64,000 nucleotides of DNA from Pantoea sp. Lij88 (GCF_030062155.1 NZ_CP118269.1:1674001-1738000), one strand, 5' to 3'; counted from the stretch's first letter, positions 49,549 through 60,421 are shown. Made by a program: numbers and translations. Notes: generated by a model not told the origin, from the sequence alone.

Positions 49549-50190
49549 ATGAGCGACTTTCCGAAACCAACTGAGGATGCCGCGGCACCCGACATCATTG
49601 CACGCATTGGCTCTCTGACGCGCATGTTGCGCGACAGTCTGCGCGAGCTGGGGCTGGATAAAGCCATTGCCGATGCAGCTGAAGCCATTCCTGATGCCCG
49701 CGATCGTCTGGATTATGTTGTGCAGATGACGGCGCAGGCCGCCGACCGTGCGTTGAACTGTGTCGAAGCAGCACAACCCCATCAGGATAAGATGGAAGCC
49801 GGAGCAACGCAGCTGAAAGGGCGGTGGGATGAGTGGTTTGAGAACCCGATTGAACTGGGTGATGCGCGGGAGTTGGTGACGGATACGCGCGCATTCCTCA
49901 CCGCCGTGCCAGAGCACACTGCCTTTACCAACAAGCAGCTGCTTGAAATCATGATGGCGCAGGATTTCCAGGACCTTACCGGTCAGGTTATCAAGCGCAT
50001 GATGGATGTGATCCAGGAAATCGAGCGCCAGCTGTTAATGGTGCTGCTGGAGAATATGCCAGAAGTCAGCGCTGAGAAGCGTCAGGTCGGCAACAGCCTG
50101 CTGAACGGTCCGCAGATCCACAACGATGCACCAGGCGTCGTGGCGAACCAGGATCAGGTTGATGACCTGCTGGACAGCTTAGGCTTCTAG
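49549..50190 (+). CDS. cheZ: CheY-P phosphatase CheZ
   Basis: 213-residue four-helix phosphatase. Contains the active segment [20 protein letters not shown] (catalytic Gln in QDLTGQ) and the C-terminal CheY-binding tail [18 protein letters not shown] sits 5 bases before ATG 49549; an in-frame GTG lies one codon earlier. Confidence 0.96.
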   Translation: MSDFPKPTEDAAAPDIIARIGSLTRMLRDSLRELGLDKAIADAAEAIPDARDRLDYVVQMTAQAADRALNCVEAAQPHQDKMEAGATQLKGRWDEWFENPIELGDARELVTDTRAFLTAVPEHTAFTNKQLLEIMMAQDFQDLTGQVIKRMMDVIQEIERQLLMVLLENMPEVSAEKRQVGNSLLNGPQIHNDAPGVVANQDQVDDLLDSLGF

Positions 50191-50238
50191 TTTTCGTCCG
50201 CCTGCGGGCGGGCAAAGCTGCTGCAAAACAGACTAAAC

Positions 50239-50262
50239 AGGGTCACCTTCGGGTGGCCCCGT
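50239..50262 (+). terminator. possible terminator after cheZ
   Basis: GGGTCACC-TTCG-GGTGGCCC hairpin with a UUCG loop; the T-run is poor, so efficiency is uncertain. Confidence 0.5.
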
Positions 50263-50378
50263 TCTGCATTGTCAGATCCATCCCCGAAAGAACGCCTGTT
50301 TCCCCCTTCTTATCTCCGCTTTAACTTAAGCCAGATTTGGCATTCTAAGCTCAGAATTCCTGCCAACCGAGGTTTGTC

Positions 50379-51530
50379 GTGGCTGAAGATAGCGACGAAG
50401 ACAAAACAGAATCGCCCACGGCCCACCGACTTGAGAAAGCGCGTGAAGAGGGCCAGATTCCGCGTTCGCGCGAACTGACATCCGTACTGATGCTGCTGGC
50501 CGGCATCATGATCCTGTGGATGGGCGGCAACATGATGGCGCACCGGCTGGCGGCGATGGTCGCCACCGGACTCCGGTTTGACCACGGCATGGTCAGAGAC
50601 GACAAAATTATCGTCAGCCATATCGGCAGCCTGATCACACAGGCACTGATGGCGCTGCTGCCATTGATGGGCGGTCTGGTGCTGGTGGCTATCGCCGCGC
50701 CCATGCTGCTGGGCGGTATTGTTTTCAGCGGTAAATCGATCAAGTTCGACCTGAAGAAGATGAGCCCGATGGCGGGGTTCAAGCGGATGTTCGCGGCGCA
50801 GGCCTGGACCGAACTGTTTAAAGGCATCCTCAAGACTATCCTGGTCGGCTCGGTGGGCTGGTGGTACATCTTCAGCCACTGGCCTGAGATGCTGCGGCTG
50901 ATCAGCGAAGCCCCCGTCACCGCGCTGATTCACGGCATGGAGATGATTGCGATCTGTTGTTCGCTGGTGATGCTGGGGCTGATTCCGATGGTGGGCTATG
51001 ACGTCTTCTGGCAGCTGCACAGCCACTTTAAGAAGCTGAAGATGTCGATGCAGGAAATTCGCGACGAGCATAAGCAGCAGGAAGGTGACCCGCACGTTAA
51101 AGGGCGTATTCGTCAGCAGATGCGTGCCGCCGCGCGCCGCAGGATGATGGCGGATGTCCCGAAAGCCGACGTTATCGTCACTAACCCGACGCACTACTCG
51201 GTCGCACTGCAGTACAACGAGAAGAAGATGAGTGCGCCGAAAGTCGTCGCGAAAGGCGCAGGCGAGATCGCCCTGAGAATTCGTGAACTGGCTGCTGAAC
51301 ACCGCATCCCGGTTCTGGAAGCACCGCCGCTGGCGCGTGCGTTATATCGACATACCGAAATTGGTCAGCACATCCCCGGCGCGCTCTATGCGGCTGTGGC
51401 CGAAGTGCTGGCGTGGGTCTGGCAGTCGCGCCGCTGGAAGCGCGAAGGCGGCCTGATCCCAACCAAACCAAAAGACCTGCCGGTTCCGGCAGAGATGGAC
51501 TTTGCAGGAGAGAGTAAAAACGATGGCTAA
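50379..51530 (+). CDS. flhB: flagellar export apparatus protein FlhB
   Basis: 383-residue export-gate and substrate-specificity protein: four membrane helices and a cytoplasmic domain with the autocleavage motif NPTHYSVAL (Asn-Pro near 269-270). GTG start at 50379 preceded by GAGG; the N-terminus KTESPTAHRLEKAREEGQIPRS matches the family. It overlaps flhA by 8 bases. Confidence 0.96.
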   Translation: MAEDSDEDKTESPTAHRLEKAREEGQIPRSRELTSVLMLLAGIMILWMGGNMMAHRLAAMVATGLRFDHGMVRDDKIIVSHIGSLITQALMALLPLMGGLVLVAIAAPMLLGGIVFSGKSIKFDLKKMSPMAGFKRMFAAQAWTELFKGILKTILVGSVGWWYIFSHWPEMLRLISEAPVTALIHGMEMIAICCSLVMLGLIPMVGYDVFWQLHSHFKKLKMSMQEIRDEHKQQEGDPHVKGRIRQQMRAAARRRMMADVPKADVIVTNPTHYSVALQYNEKKMSAPKVVAKGAGEIALRIRELAAEHRIPVLEAPPLARALYRHTEIGQHIPGALYAAVAEVLAWVWQSRRWKREGGLIPTKPKDLPVPAEMDFAGESKNDG

Positions 51531-53619
51531 TAACCTGGCCGCAAAACTACGTTTACCGGGCAACTTTAAAGATATGCAGTGGCAGGTGCTGGCGGGTCCG
51601 GTACTGATCCTGATGATCCTGTCGATGATGGTTCTGCCATTACCGCCGTTCATTCTCGATCTGCTGTTCACCTTTAACATTGCGCTGTCGATCATGATCC
51701 TGCTGGTGGCGATGTTCACCCAGCGGACCCTGGAGTTTGCGGCGTTCCCGACGATCCTGCTGTTCTCTACGTTACTGCGACTGGCGCTGAACGTGGCCTC
51801 AACCCGTATCATCCTGATGGACGGGCACACCGGTGCCGCCGCGGCAGGACAGGTGGTTGAAGCGTTCGGCCACTTCCTGGTGGGCGGTAACTTTGCCATC
51901 GGTATCGTGGTGTTTATCATCCTCGTCATCATCAACTTCATGGTTATCACCAAGGGTGCGGGCCGTATCGCCGAAGTAGGCGCGCGCTTTGTGCTTGACG
52001 GGATGCCCGGTAAGCAGATGGCGATCGATGCCGACCTCAACGCCGGTCTGATCGGTGAAGATGAGGCCAAACGCCGCCGTGCTGAAGTGACTCAGGAAGC
52101 TGACTTCTACGGTTCGATGGACGGTGCGAGTAAGTTCGTTCGTGGTGATGCCGTCGCCGGTATCATGATCATGGTCATCAACGTCATCGGCGGCCTGCTG
52201 GTGGGCGTGGTGCAGCATGGTATGGATGCGGGCCACGCGGCCGAGACCTATACGCTGCTGACCATCGGTGATGGTCTGGTAGCGCAGATCCCGGCGCTGG
52301 TTATCTCTACGGCTGCCGGTGTTATCGTGACGCGCGTCGCCACCGATCAGGATGTCGGCGAGCAGATGGTTACCCAGCTGTTCAAAGACCCCCGCGTACT
52401 GATGCTCAGCGCCGGTGTGATTGGCCTGCTGGGTCTGGTGCCTGGCATGCCTAACTTCGTCTTCCTGCTGTTCACCGCCGCCTTACTGGGTCTGGCCTGG
52501 TGGCTGCGTGGTCGCGAAGCGCAGCCGAAGAAGAAAGTAGAAGTTGCAGGCAGCATCAGCAACAAGACGGCGGACACGCCAGCGGCCACCGAAGCGTCGT
52601 GGACCGATGTGCAGCTGGAAGATACGCTGGGCATGGAAGTGGGCTATCGCCTGATTCCGATGGTCGATCATCAGCAAAACGGTGAGCTGCTGGGCCGTAT
52701 CCGCAGTATCCGTAAGAAGGTGGCTCAGGATGTCGGTTTCCTGCCGCCGGTGGTGCATATCCGTGACAACATGGATCTGCCACCTGCACGCTATCGCATC
52801 CTGATGAAAGGGGTGGAGATTGGCAGCGGTGATGCCTATCCTGGCCGCTGGATGGCGATTAACCCGGGCACGGCTGCTGGCAGCCTGCCGGGCGAAGCGA
52901 CCGTCGATCCAGCCTTTGGTCTGGCGGCGGTCTGGATTGACAGCGCGCTGAAAGAGCAGGCGCAGATTCAGGGCTTTACCGTCGTTGAAGCCAGTACCGT
53001 CGTGGCAACCCACCTCAACCATCTGATTGGCCAGTTCGCCAGCGAGCTGTTTGGCCGTCAGGAAGCACAGCAGCTGCTGGATCGTGTGACTCAGGAGATG
53101 CCGAAGCTGACTGAAGATCTGGTGCCGGGTGTGATTTCGCTGACCACGCTGCACAAGGTGCTGCAGAATCTGCTGGTGGAGCGGGTGTCGATTCGCGATA
53201 TGCGCACCATCATCGAAACCCTGGCGGAGCATGCGCCGGTGCAGAGCGATCCACAGGAACTGACCAGCGTCGTGCGTGTCGCGCTGGGCCGTGCAATTAC
53301 ACAGCAGTGGTTCCCGGGTAATGAAGAAGTGCAGGTTATCGGTCTGGATTCCACGCTTGAGCGTCTGCTGTTGCAGGCGTTGCAGGGCGGTGGCGGACTG
53401 GAACCGGGTCTGGCCGACAGGCTGTTAAGTCAGGCACAGGCGGCATTGCAGCGTCAGGAGATGCTGGGCGCGCCTCCGGTGCTGCTGGTCAATCATCCGC
53501 TGCGTGCGCTGCTGGCGCGATTCCTGCGCCGCAATCTGCCTCAGCTGGTGGTGCTTTCTAATCTGGAACTGAGCGACAACCGCCAGATCCGTATGACTGC
53601 CACCATCGGAGGCAAATAA
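51523..53619 (+). CDS. flhA: flagellar export gate protein FlhA
   Basis: 698-residue export-gate subunit: eight membrane helices in the first about 320 residues including the FHIPEP signature region (GGNFAIGIVVFIILVIINF; TKGAGRIAEVGARF) and a large cytoplasmic domain for chaperone docking. ATG 51523 with GGAG upstream matches E. coli; the frame is open further into flhB. The stop overlaps flhE by one base. Confidence 0.97.
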   Translation: MANNLAAKLRLPGNFKDMQWQVLAGPVLILMILSMMVLPLPPFILDLLFTFNIALSIMILLVAMFTQRTLEFAAFPTILLFSTLLRLALNVASTRIILMDGHTGAAAAGQVVEAFGHFLVGGNFAIGIVVFIILVIINFMVITKGAGRIAEVGARFVLDGMPGKQMAIDADLNAGLIGEDEAKRRRAEVTQEADFYGSMDGASKFVRGDAVAGIMIMVINVIGGLLVGVVQHGMDAGHAAETYTLLTIGDGLVAQIPALVISTAAGVIVTRVATDQDVGEQMVTQLFKDPRVLMLSAGVIGLLGLVPGMPNFVFLLFTAALLGLAWWLRGREAQPKKKVEVAGSISNKTADTPAATEASWTDVQLEDTLGMEVGYRLIPMVDHQQNGELLGRIRSIRKKVAQDVGFLPPVVHIRDNMDLPPARYRILMKGVEIGSGDAYPGRWMAINPGTAAGSLPGEATVDPAFGLAAVWIDSALKEQAQIQGFTVVEASTVVATHLNHLIGQFASELFGRQEAQQLLDRVTQEMPKLTEDLVPGVISLTTLHKVLQNLLVERVSIRDMRTIIETLAEHAPVQSDPQELTSVVRVALGRAITQQWFPGNEEVQVIGLDSTLERLLLQALQGGGGLEPGLADRLLSQAQAALQRQEMLGAPPVLLVNHPLRALLARFLRRNLPQLVVLSNLELSDNRQIRMTATIGGK

Positions 53620-54011
53620 TGCGCTGGCTGGTGACTGTCCTGTTGATGATGCCGCTGATGGCTCAGGCGGCAGGGGGGGCCTGGAGCGCCTCGGCCAACG
53701 GCCCGCTGCTGGCGAATCGTGGCAGCTGGCAACGGGCGCAGCCCCTGACGCCACCCGCCGATGTCGGTGGGGAAGTCAGCATCATTAACTGGCGTTATGA
53801 ACTGAGCAGACCGGCCCCGTCTGGCCTGGAAGTGCGGCTGTGCGGCGAGCAGCGCTGCACGTCGCTGGAAGGCGCCAGCGGCACCACGCGCGGGCTGGCC
53901 CACCTCAACGCCGGTGAGACACTGCACATGGTGTTTGGTTTTGCCGGAAGCGGGGCGCTGCCACCGGGTTTACGGGTGGTAAGCAGCGAAGTGATGGTGA
54001 ATTACGAGTAA
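53619..54011 (+). CDS. flhE: flagellar protein FlhE
   Basis: 130-residue periplasmic protein with a signal peptide (about 1-18, LLMMPLMAQA). FlhE is linked to preventing proton leak through the flagellar export channel in Salmonella. A Cys pair (CGEQRC near 76-81) is conserved. It overlaps the flhA stop (TAATG). Confidence 0.9.
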   Translation: MRWLVTVLLMMPLMAQAAGGAWSASANGPLLANRGSWQRAQPLTPPADVGGEVSIINWRYELSRPAPSGLEVRLCGEQRCTSLEGASGTTRGLAHLNAGETLHMVFGFAGSGALPPGLRVVSSEVMVNYE

Positions 54012-54037
54012 GGCTGTTGTTGCTGAATTGACTGAAG

Positions 54038-54070
54038 GGGAGCCAGAGATCGATTTCTGGCTCCCTTTTT
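54038..54070 (+). terminator. flhBAE terminator
   Basis: GGGAGCCAGA/TCTGGCTCCC ten-base stem followed by TTTTTC. Confidence 0.93.
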
Positions 54071-54167
54071 CGTGACGGTTCTGGCGGTTAACTGAAGTCA
54101 ACGCTGTGTCAGATGATTCACCCGCTTCACATCCCGTCAGGAGCTGTGTGCAAGTGCGCAGTTTTTT

Positions 54168-55166
54168 TCAGGCATTAACGCCCTTCATTCCCTCCTCCGA
54201 ATAGCGACCGCCTTTGACTTCAATCTGCTGATGAATCGCATTCAGCATAAGGATGTCCTGCTCTTCCAGCTCGATATCGGCGGCCTTCGCATTTTCCGTG
54301 AGATAAGCGATCTGTTTGGTGCCGGGAATCGGCACAATTTTTTCATACTGTGCCAGTAGCCAGGCCAGCGCAATTTGCCCGGTAGTCGCGTCGTATTTCT
54401 CCGCCAGCGGCGTCACCGCGTTGAGAAGCTGGAGATTGTGATCGATATTTTCCTGCTGAAAACGGGCATTGTTTTTGCGGAAATCACCTTCGGCAAAATC
54501 ACTGTTTTTGCGGTATTTGCCGGTCAGGAAACCTCTGCCCAGCGGCGAATAGGGCACCAGGCCGATACCGAGCTTTTTCACCGTCGGCAGAATGTCTTCT
54601 TCGATGTCACGCGTCCAGAGCGAATACTCCGTCTGTAATGCGGCCAGCGGATGGATTGCCTGTGCGCGATTCAGCGTTGCAGCAGAGGCTTCACACAGTC
54701 CAATCCGGGCAATTTTTCCGTCCTGCACCAGCCGGCTTAGACACTGCATACTCTCCTCAATCGGCGTCGCCGGACTGATACGATGCAGATAAAAGAGGTC
54801 GATACGCTCGACGCCCAGCCGCTTCAGGGAAGCATGACAGCTGCGGGTAATGTAGTCCGGCTGATTGTTGATCGTGCGGGCATAGGCCTCATCCGCCGGA
54901 CGCTCAATGCCACATTTGGTGGCGACGGTGAATTTCAGCCGCTCAGCCTGACTCAGCCCGGCAAGAAACTGGCCGATCAACGCCTCGTTGTGGCCGCGCC
55001 CGTAGAGATCGGCGGTATCGATAAAGGTGATATCCAGGTTGTGCAGCTGGCGGAGCAGTTGCAGGGAATGCCGATCATCGGTCTGACCGTAAAATTCGCT
55101 GAGCCCCATCGCGCCATAGCCGATGGCACTGACGTCCAGACCCTGAGTTAACGTTCGCTTTTTCAT
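54168..55166 (-). CDS. aldo/keto reductase
   Basis: 332-residue NADPH-dependent aldo/keto reductase with the catalytic tetrad Asp50, Tyr55, Lys84 and His128 (FIDTADLYG, VATKCG, FYLHRIS) and cofactor segment YSPLGRGFLTGK / PIPGTK. Closest to the soluble AKR13-like group; substrate unknown. It follows a LysR regulator gene on the same strand by 148 bases, which may control it. Confidence 0.9.
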   Translation of the reverse strand: MKKRTLTQGLDVSAIGYGAMGLSEFYGQTDDRHSLQLLRQLHNLDITFIDTADLYGRGHNEALIGQFLAGLSQAERLKFTVATKCGIERPADEAYARTINNQPDYITRSCHASLKRLGVERIDLFYLHRISPATPIEESMQCLSRLVQDGKIARIGLCEASAATLNRAQAIHPLAALQTEYSLWTRDIEEDILPTVKKLGIGLVPYSPLGRGFLTGKYRKNSDFAEGDFRKNNARFQQENIDHNLQLLNAVTPLAEKYDATTGQIALAWLLAQYEKIVPIPGTKQIAYLTENAKAADIELEEQDILMLNAIHQQIEVKGGRYSEEGMKGVNA

Positions 55167-55314
55167 TATCTCTCCTCGTAAGTGAGACGCGATTGTTTCA
55201 CTCCGCGCGCAGGCAATGAATTGCTCTTTCCGTCATGCAAAAAAGGTATCAGCGAAGGGGCGCTGCCGACAAATCGGGGCGGCGGCAGGCAGAACGATAA
55301 AGGGAAACTGCGCC

Positions 55315-56262
55315 TCAGCGGCGCGGACGGGCAGAGGCTTCGCCTTCAGCAGGCTGCGTGAGTACTTTCAGCGCACGGAGCACCGCCTCATTGCTTTCAT
55401 CGGCGCGAACAGCCGCATAAACATTAATCGCCAGCTGCTGCGCCGCGTTTTCTGTCAGCGGGCGATAACAGAGTCCTGCCTGGTTAAAGGTGCATTTCGA
55501 CTGCGGCATCAGGGCAAAGCCCTTGCCTCTGGCGATATGCGACAGCATCAGCATAGAATCATCCGGCTCTTTCACCCGACTCAGCGTGACGCTGAGCGTG
55601 GCGAAGTAGCGCTCACATTTATCGTAAAACTGCGGATTAGCACTGCGGGCAAACCAGAACAGCGGCAGATCCGCCAGCGCCTCCAGCGAGACTTTCTCTG
55701 CCTGACTGGCCGGGTGCGCCGATGGCATCGCGACAAGCAGCGGCTCGCGGTAAACCCAGGCGTAGTAGACGGCCTGTTCCGCTTCCGGCCCTTTTTCTCC
55801 GGTGAGGATCAGATCCAGGCTGTTTTTCGCCAGGCTTTGCAGCAGTTGAGCGGAGGTCAGGCTGGGCATCTCCATCTCATCGCGGGCGTGAAAACCGGCG
55901 AGCTGCTCATTAAGCGGCGCGATCAGTTCAAAGTTCAGCGTGCGGGTCAGCCCGATGCGCAGCCGTGCGGCGGCGGGCTGGGCTTCCTGCTTTAAGGCAC
56001 ATAATGCCGAGAGGATCGCTTCTGCTTTCGCAACCAGCGCACGGCCGGATTCGGTGAGCGTTACTTCATGCGTTGTGCGGCTGAACAGCGTCTGCCCAAG
56101 CAGATCCTCCAGACTTTGAATCTGGCGGGTAAGCGGAGGCTGCGTCATGCTGAGCCGTTCTGCGGCACGGCGAAAATTAAGCTCATGCGCAACAGCCAGA
56201 AAGCACTGCAACTGTTTAATGGTGGGGAGGTGGCTGCTGATGAGGTGCGCGGCGACAGACAT
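55315..56262 (-). CDS. LysR family transcriptional regulator
   Basis: 315-residue LTTR: N-terminal winged helix (about 15-75: LQCFLAVAHELNFRRAAERLSM) and C-terminal effector-binding domain. ATG 56262 is preceded by AGGAGAG; the frame is open upstream into argS but without coding character. Effector and targets are unknown; the adjacent aldo/keto reductase is a candidate target. Confidence 0.88.
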   Translation of the reverse strand: MSVAAHLISSHLPTIKQLQCFLAVAHELNFRRAAERLSMTQPPLTRQIQSLEDLLGQTLFSRTTHEVTLTESGRALVAKAEAILSALCALKQEAQPAAARLRIGLTRTLNFELIAPLNEQLAGFHARDEMEMPSLTSAQLLQSLAKNSLDLILTGEKGPEAEQAVYYAWVYREPLLVAMPSAHPASQAEKVSLEALADLPLFWFARSANPQFYDKCERYFATLSVTLSRVKEPDDSMLMLSHIARGKGFALMPQSKCTFNQAGLCYRPLTENAAQQLAINVYAAVRADESNEAVLRALKVLTQPAEGEASARPRR

Positions 56263-56307
56263 AACACTCTCCTGCTGCGGAGATTTCGGGGAAGTTCCGA
56301 GAGGATA

Positions 56308-56331
56308 ACGGAGAGGGAAATCCCTCTCCGT
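56308..56331 (-). terminator. argS terminator-like hairpin
   Basis: ACGGAGAGGGA/TCCCTCTCCGT perfect 11-base inverted repeat with a 2-base loop, 9 bases beyond the argS stop. Confidence 0.7.
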
Positions 56332-56339
56332 GTCAGAGA

Positions 56340-58070
56340 TTACATGCGCTCGACGGTGTCGATACCCAGCGTATCCAGACCCTGCTTCAGCGTTTTCGCC
56401 GTCAGCGCAGCCAGCTGCAGTCGGCTCAGACGGGTTTCTTCTGATTCCGCGCTGAGGATCGGGCAGTGCTCGTAGAAGCCAGAGAACAGGCCAGCCAGAT
56501 CGTAGAGATAAGCACACATCACGTGTGGCGTGCCGTCACGAGCGACCTGAGTGATGACCTCTTCGAACTGCAGCAGACGGGTAGCCAGCTGCGCTTCGCG
56601 CTCTTCGCTGATCACGATCGCGGCATCCAGCGAATCGGCATCAATGCCCGCTTTGCGGAATACGGAGAGCACGCGGGTATAGGCGTACTGCATGTAAGGC
56701 GCGGTGTTGCCTTCAAACGCCAGCATGTTGTCCCAGTCGAAGATGTAGTCGGTAGTACGGCTTTTAGACAGGTCAGCGTATTTTACTGCGCTGATGCCGA
56801 CCACTTCTGCCAGCGTTTTCACTTCCGCTTCGCTCATCTCCGGGTTCTTTTCACGCACCAGCGTGTAGGCACGCTGATACGCTTCATCCAGCAGATCGGA
56901 GAGCTTGATGGTGCCGCCGCTACGGGTTTTGAACGGACGACCATCTTTGCCCAGCATCATGCCGAACGCATGGTGCTCCAGCGGCACAGATTCCGGCACA
57001 TAGCCCGCTTTACGCACGATGGTCCAGGCCTGAACCAGATGCTGATGCTGACGTGAGTCGATGTAATAGAGCACACGATCGGCTTTCAGCGTTTCGTAAC
57101 GATATTTGGCGCAGGCGATATCGGTGGTGGTGTAGAGGTAGCCGCCATCCTTTTTCTGGATGATGACACCCATCGGCTCGCCTTCCTTGTTCTGGAATTC
57201 CTCCAGAAACACCACGGTCGCGCCTTCGCTCTCAACCGCTAAGCCTTTCTGCTTCAGGTCGGAGACGATGCCAGGCAGCATATCGTTATAGAGACTTTCA
57301 CCCATGACATCGTTGCGCGTCAGCGTCACGTTCATGCGGTCATAGATTTTCTGGTTCTGACTCATGGTGATGTCGACCAGTTTCTTCCACATCTGGCGGC
57401 AATATTCATCGCCACCCTGCAGTTTCACGACATAGCCGCGCGCGCGCTCAGCAAACTCAGGATCTTCATCATACGTGCGCTTGGCTTCACGGTAGAAGCC
57501 TTCGAGATCGGCCAGCGCCATTTCTGCATGATCTTCATTCTGCTGCTTTTCCAGGAACGCGATCAGCATGCCGAACTGTGTACCCCAGTCGCCCACGTGG
57601 TTGGCACGGATCACGTTATGACCGAGGAACTCCAGCGTACGCACCGCTGCGTCACCAATGATGGTGGAGCGGACGTGGCCCACGTGCATCTCTTTCGCAA
57701 CGTTAGGCGCAGAGTAGTCGACCACGATGGTCTGCGGCTCGGCCAGCTGCACGCCAAGGCGCGGCAGACTCAGCGCTTCACGGGCGTGGATTGCCAGCCA
57801 GTTGTGGTCCAGGAAGATATTGATGAAGCCCGGCCCGGCGATTTCAACCTTGCTGGCGATGCCGGTCAGGTCGAGGTGCTGAATCACCGTTTCCGCTAAT
57901 TGTCGCGGTGCCTGTCCCAGCTTTTTCGCCACGGCCATAATGCCGTTAGCCTGATAGTCTCCAAACTGAACCCGGGCGGACTGACGAACCTGCGGTTCGC
58001 AATCGGCGGGTGCGCCGGCTAAAACCATTGCCTGACTGACTTTTGCGGAAAGAAGTGCCTGAATATTCAC
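56340..58070 (-). CDS. argS: arginyl-tRNA synthetase
   Basis: 576-residue class I synthetase. N-terminal Add-1 domain ([14 protein letters not shown]), HIGH-type motif in [17 protein letters not shown], and an anticodon-binding C-terminus ending [12 protein letters not shown] as in E. coli. The start is a GTG at 58070 matching the E. coli N-terminus; the longer open frame to 58178 is not conserved. Confidence 0.96.
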   Translation of the reverse strand: MNIQALLSAKVSQAMVLAGAPADCEPQVRQSARVQFGDYQANGIMAVAKKLGQAPRQLAETVIQHLDLTGIASKVEIAGPGFINIFLDHNWLAIHAREALSLPRLGVQLAEPQTIVVDYSAPNVAKEMHVGHVRSTIIGDAAVRTLEFLGHNVIRANHVGDWGTQFGMLIAFLEKQQNEDHAEMALADLEGFYREAKRTYDEDPEFAERARGYVVKLQGGDEYCRQMWKKLVDITMSQNQKIYDRMNVTLTRNDVMGESLYNDMLPGIVSDLKQKGLAVESEGATVVFLEEFQNKEGEPMGVIIQKKDGGYLYTTTDIACAKYRYETLKADRVLYYIDSRQHQHLVQAWTIVRKAGYVPESVPLEHHAFGMMLGKDGRPFKTRSGGTIKLSDLLDEAYQRAYTLVREKNPEMSEAEVKTLAEVVGISAVKYADLSKSRTTDYIFDWDNMLAFEGNTAPYMQYAYTRVLSVFRKAGIDADSLDAAIVISEEREAQLATRLLQFEEVITQVARDGTPHVMCAYLYDLAGLFSGFYEHCPILSAESEETRLSRLQLAALTAKTLKQGLDTLGIDTVERM

Positions 58071-58314
58071 CGAGTTACCTTCATGTGCTGAACAAGGCCC
58101 GGACCAGAACGCCGGGCTGTCATCATCTTGCCTGAGCGCATCGCGTAACGGATAGGCAGAAACGGATGGGGCAGACAAAACGGAAAAAAAATGAGGGGAA
58201 AAGTATACGTGAAATGTGGGTGAGCGTCAGCAGTTGGATGAAGCGGGGAAACAGAGCTAAAGAAGATGTTTCCCGGAGGCGTTAACGACGTCGCAGATGA
58301 CGGCGAGGGTTCTT

Positions 58315-58404
58315 TACGCTTTTATCTTCGCGCACCTTCCAATGGCGGGAAATTGCAAATCCCATCAGTGCGATCAGGACAGCGACAACGATGAGCATAG
58401 ACAT
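58315..58404 (-). CDS. possible 29-residue single-helix membrane peptide
   Basis: ATG 58404 with AAGGA 8-9 bases upstream; 29 codons starting MSMLIVVAVLIALMGFAI followed by a basic tail (SRHWKVREDKA). It is one predicted membrane helix with positive-inside charge. The good ribosome site and helix-plus-basic-tail design favour a real gene, but I recognise no homologue. If the T-run near 58321 held one more base, the frame would extend to an Arg-rich 40-residue form ending at 58283. Confidence 0.45.
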
Positions 58405-58507
58405 AGAGCCATTCCTTTTGGTTGTGTTAGGTCAAATTTATAGGAAGGCGGGGAAGGCTGCAATTGTTTGCCCTTCAAATGAGAGTTATCTTATTGTATT
58501 AAAGAAG

Positions 58508-58521
58508 TTGATTTAAATCAT
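58508..58521. promoter_or_regulatory. FNR-like site
   Basis: TTGAT-TTAA-ATCAT, nine of ten conserved bases of the FNR/CRP-type consensus TTGAT-N4-ATCAA. It lies between the divergent small ORF (104 bases away) and yecM (195 bases away). The rest of 58405-58715 is AT-rich with no further feature. Confidence 0.4.
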
Positions 58522-58715
58522 GAATTTAAGTCACTTTCATCAAGCAACTCATGGTCCTAAACAGGAGATAAATCCGAAATGAAAGATGTTATTATACGGT
58601 TTTGCGTTAAATTTCAGTCCAAATAAGATGAATCTTACCATTTTGTGACGCCGGGCACGCGGCGCACAATAAACCAGAGTGATTATAAAAGCTAAACAAA
58701 TAGAGAGGATTTAGG

Positions 58716-59279
58716 GTGGTGGAGCGATCTTTTCCGGCAGAATTGGATGATTTAAAGACAGATTTAGCGCGTTTTGAAGAATCGTTGCAAAATTTTGCGC
58801 AGCGACTCGGTTTGCGCCTTAACGATCTGGAAGTGGACCATATTTCGGTTCGATGTCATCAGGACACGACGGCAATGCGCTGGCAGCAAGGCCTGCAGCA
58901 GATTGGTACTGAGTTTTCGACGTCAATCATCAACGGACGGCAGATTTGCCTGTTTAAACTCTATGATCCGCTGGTCGTGGCGGGCAGGGAGATTGATGTG
59001 GTTGAACTGCCGTGGCCGGGTGAAAAGCGTTATCGCCATGAAGGCTGGGAGCATATTGAGGTGGTGTTAAGTGGCGATCATCAGACGCTGGGCATGCGTG
59101 CGATGGCATTACTGTCCGATGAGGCGCTGACGCAGCCGGGGATTTCCTTTAAAACCAGTTCACCGCAGGGCGAGAATGAACGTCTGCCCAATCCGACCCT
59201 GGCGGTGACGGATGGACAGACAACGATCAAGTTTCATCCGTGGCGACTGGAGGAGATTGTCGCCAGCGAACAGGGTTAA
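58716..59279 (+). CDS. yecM: YecM family protein
   Basis: 187-residue YecM, a vicinal-oxygen-chelate-like fold protein with possible metal-binding residues (VDHISVRC near 40-47, the later ELPWPG and GWEHIEVVL). The reaction is unknown. GTG start, with a second GTG as next codon. The stop overlaps that of the convergent lyase gene. Confidence 0.9.
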   Translation: MVERSFPAELDDLKTDLARFEESLQNFAQRLGLRLNDLEVDHISVRCHQDTTAMRWQQGLQQIGTEFSTSIINGRQICLFKLYDPLVVAGREIDVVELPWPGEKRYRHEGWEHIEVVLSGDHQTLGMRAMALLSDEALTQPGISFKTSSPQGENERLPNPTLAVTDGQTTIKFHPWRLEEIVASEQG

Positions 59280-60421
59280 ATGCGGGCGGCCACGGCGCGC
59301 TTCAGACGTGCGACGGCCTCATCCAGCAGGGCGCGGGTACAGCCGAAATTGAGCCGGACAAACTGGTCATTGCCAAACTCGCGTCCGGCCGTTAAGCCCA
59401 GTCCGTGCTTCTCAAAATAGAGGGCAGGGCTGGCGACACCCAGCGCGCTGGCGTCGATCCAGGCGAGGTAGGTCGCTTCCGGCGTGGCGACTGACAGGCC
59501 GGTCATCTTATTGACCTGCGACACCAGCCAGTCACGGTTGCTGCGCAGGTAGGCATTCTGCGCCTTCAGCCAGAGCTCACCTTCGCGCCATGCGGCTGCC
59601 GCTGCGGTGAGTGCCAGAATATCAACGTCCGGCACAATGCCGCGTCGCAACCGGTTAAAGCGCGCACGCAGTTCGGCGTTCGGGATAATGGCGATGGAGG
59701 CACCCAGACCCGCAATATTAAAGCTCTTGGAGGGTGACATCAGCGTCACACTGCGCTGGGCCGCATCTTCACTCAGTGAAGCAAACGGAATGTGCTGAAC
59801 GCCCGGTTCCAGCAGCAGATCGCTGTGGATCTCGTCCGAACAGACAATCAGATTGTGCTTCTGCGCAAATTCAAGCTGCGCCTGCAGCTCCTCGTGGCGA
59901 TAGACGGTGCCGCCCGGATTCTGCGGGTTACAGAGCATTAACAGCCGCTCTTTTCCGGTTATCTGACCTTCAGCCGCAGCCAGATCCAGCAGCCAGCGTC
60001 CCTCTTCCAGCGTTAAGGGCAGATTGACCTGCTCCCGCTCTGCCAGTTTTGCCGCACCGCGAAACGGCGGATAGATGGGAGTCGGAGCAATCGTCAGCTC
60101 GTCAGGCGCCGTGAACGCCCGCACGGCGAGATTGAGTCCGGTCACCACGCCCGGCAACACCACAATCCACTCCGGATTAACGTGCCACTGATAGCGTGAG
60201 GCGATCCATGCTACGGCGCTGTCGATAAATGCGACAGGCGTGTCGCCATAGCCAAAGATCCCATGTTCGGCGCGGGTTTTAATCGCGTCGATGATGCAGT
60301 CAGGCGATCGGAAATCTGTATCTGCCACCCACAACGGCAGAATGTCCTGGTCCGCATATTTGTTCCATTTAAGGCTATCGCTGTGACGACGGTCTATCCG
60401 TTGGTCGAAATTGAATGCCAT
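59276..60421 (-). CDS. MalY/PatB family PLP-dependent C-S lyase
   Basis: 381-residue fold-type I aminotransferase-like enzyme of the MalY/PatB (cystathionine beta-lyase type) group: [13 protein letters not shown] near residue 30, NPQNPGG, DEIHSDL and the PLP Lys in [13 protein letters not shown]. It likely cleaves cystathionine or other C-S bonds. ATG 60421 is chosen over 60445, whose ribosome site is poor. Divergent from cutC. Confidence 0.9.
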   Translation of the reverse strand: MAFNFDQRIDRRHSDSLKWNKYADQDILPLWVADTDFRSPDCIIDAIKTRAEHGIFGYGDTPVAFIDSAVAWIASRYQWHVNPEWIVVLPGVVTGLNLAVRAFTAPDELTIAPTPIYPPFRGAAKLAEREQVNLPLTLEEGRWLLDLAAAEGQITGKERLLMLCNPQNPGGTVYRHEELQAQLEFAQKHNLIVCSDEIHSDLLLEPGVQHIPFASLSEDAAQRSVTLMSPSKSFNIAGLGASIAIIPNAELRARFNRLRRGIVPDVDILALTAAAAAWREGELWLKAQNAYLRSNRDWLVSQVNKMTGLSVATPEATYLAWIDASALGVASPALYFEKHGLGLTAGREFGNDQFVRLNFGCTRALLDEAVARLKRAVAARI

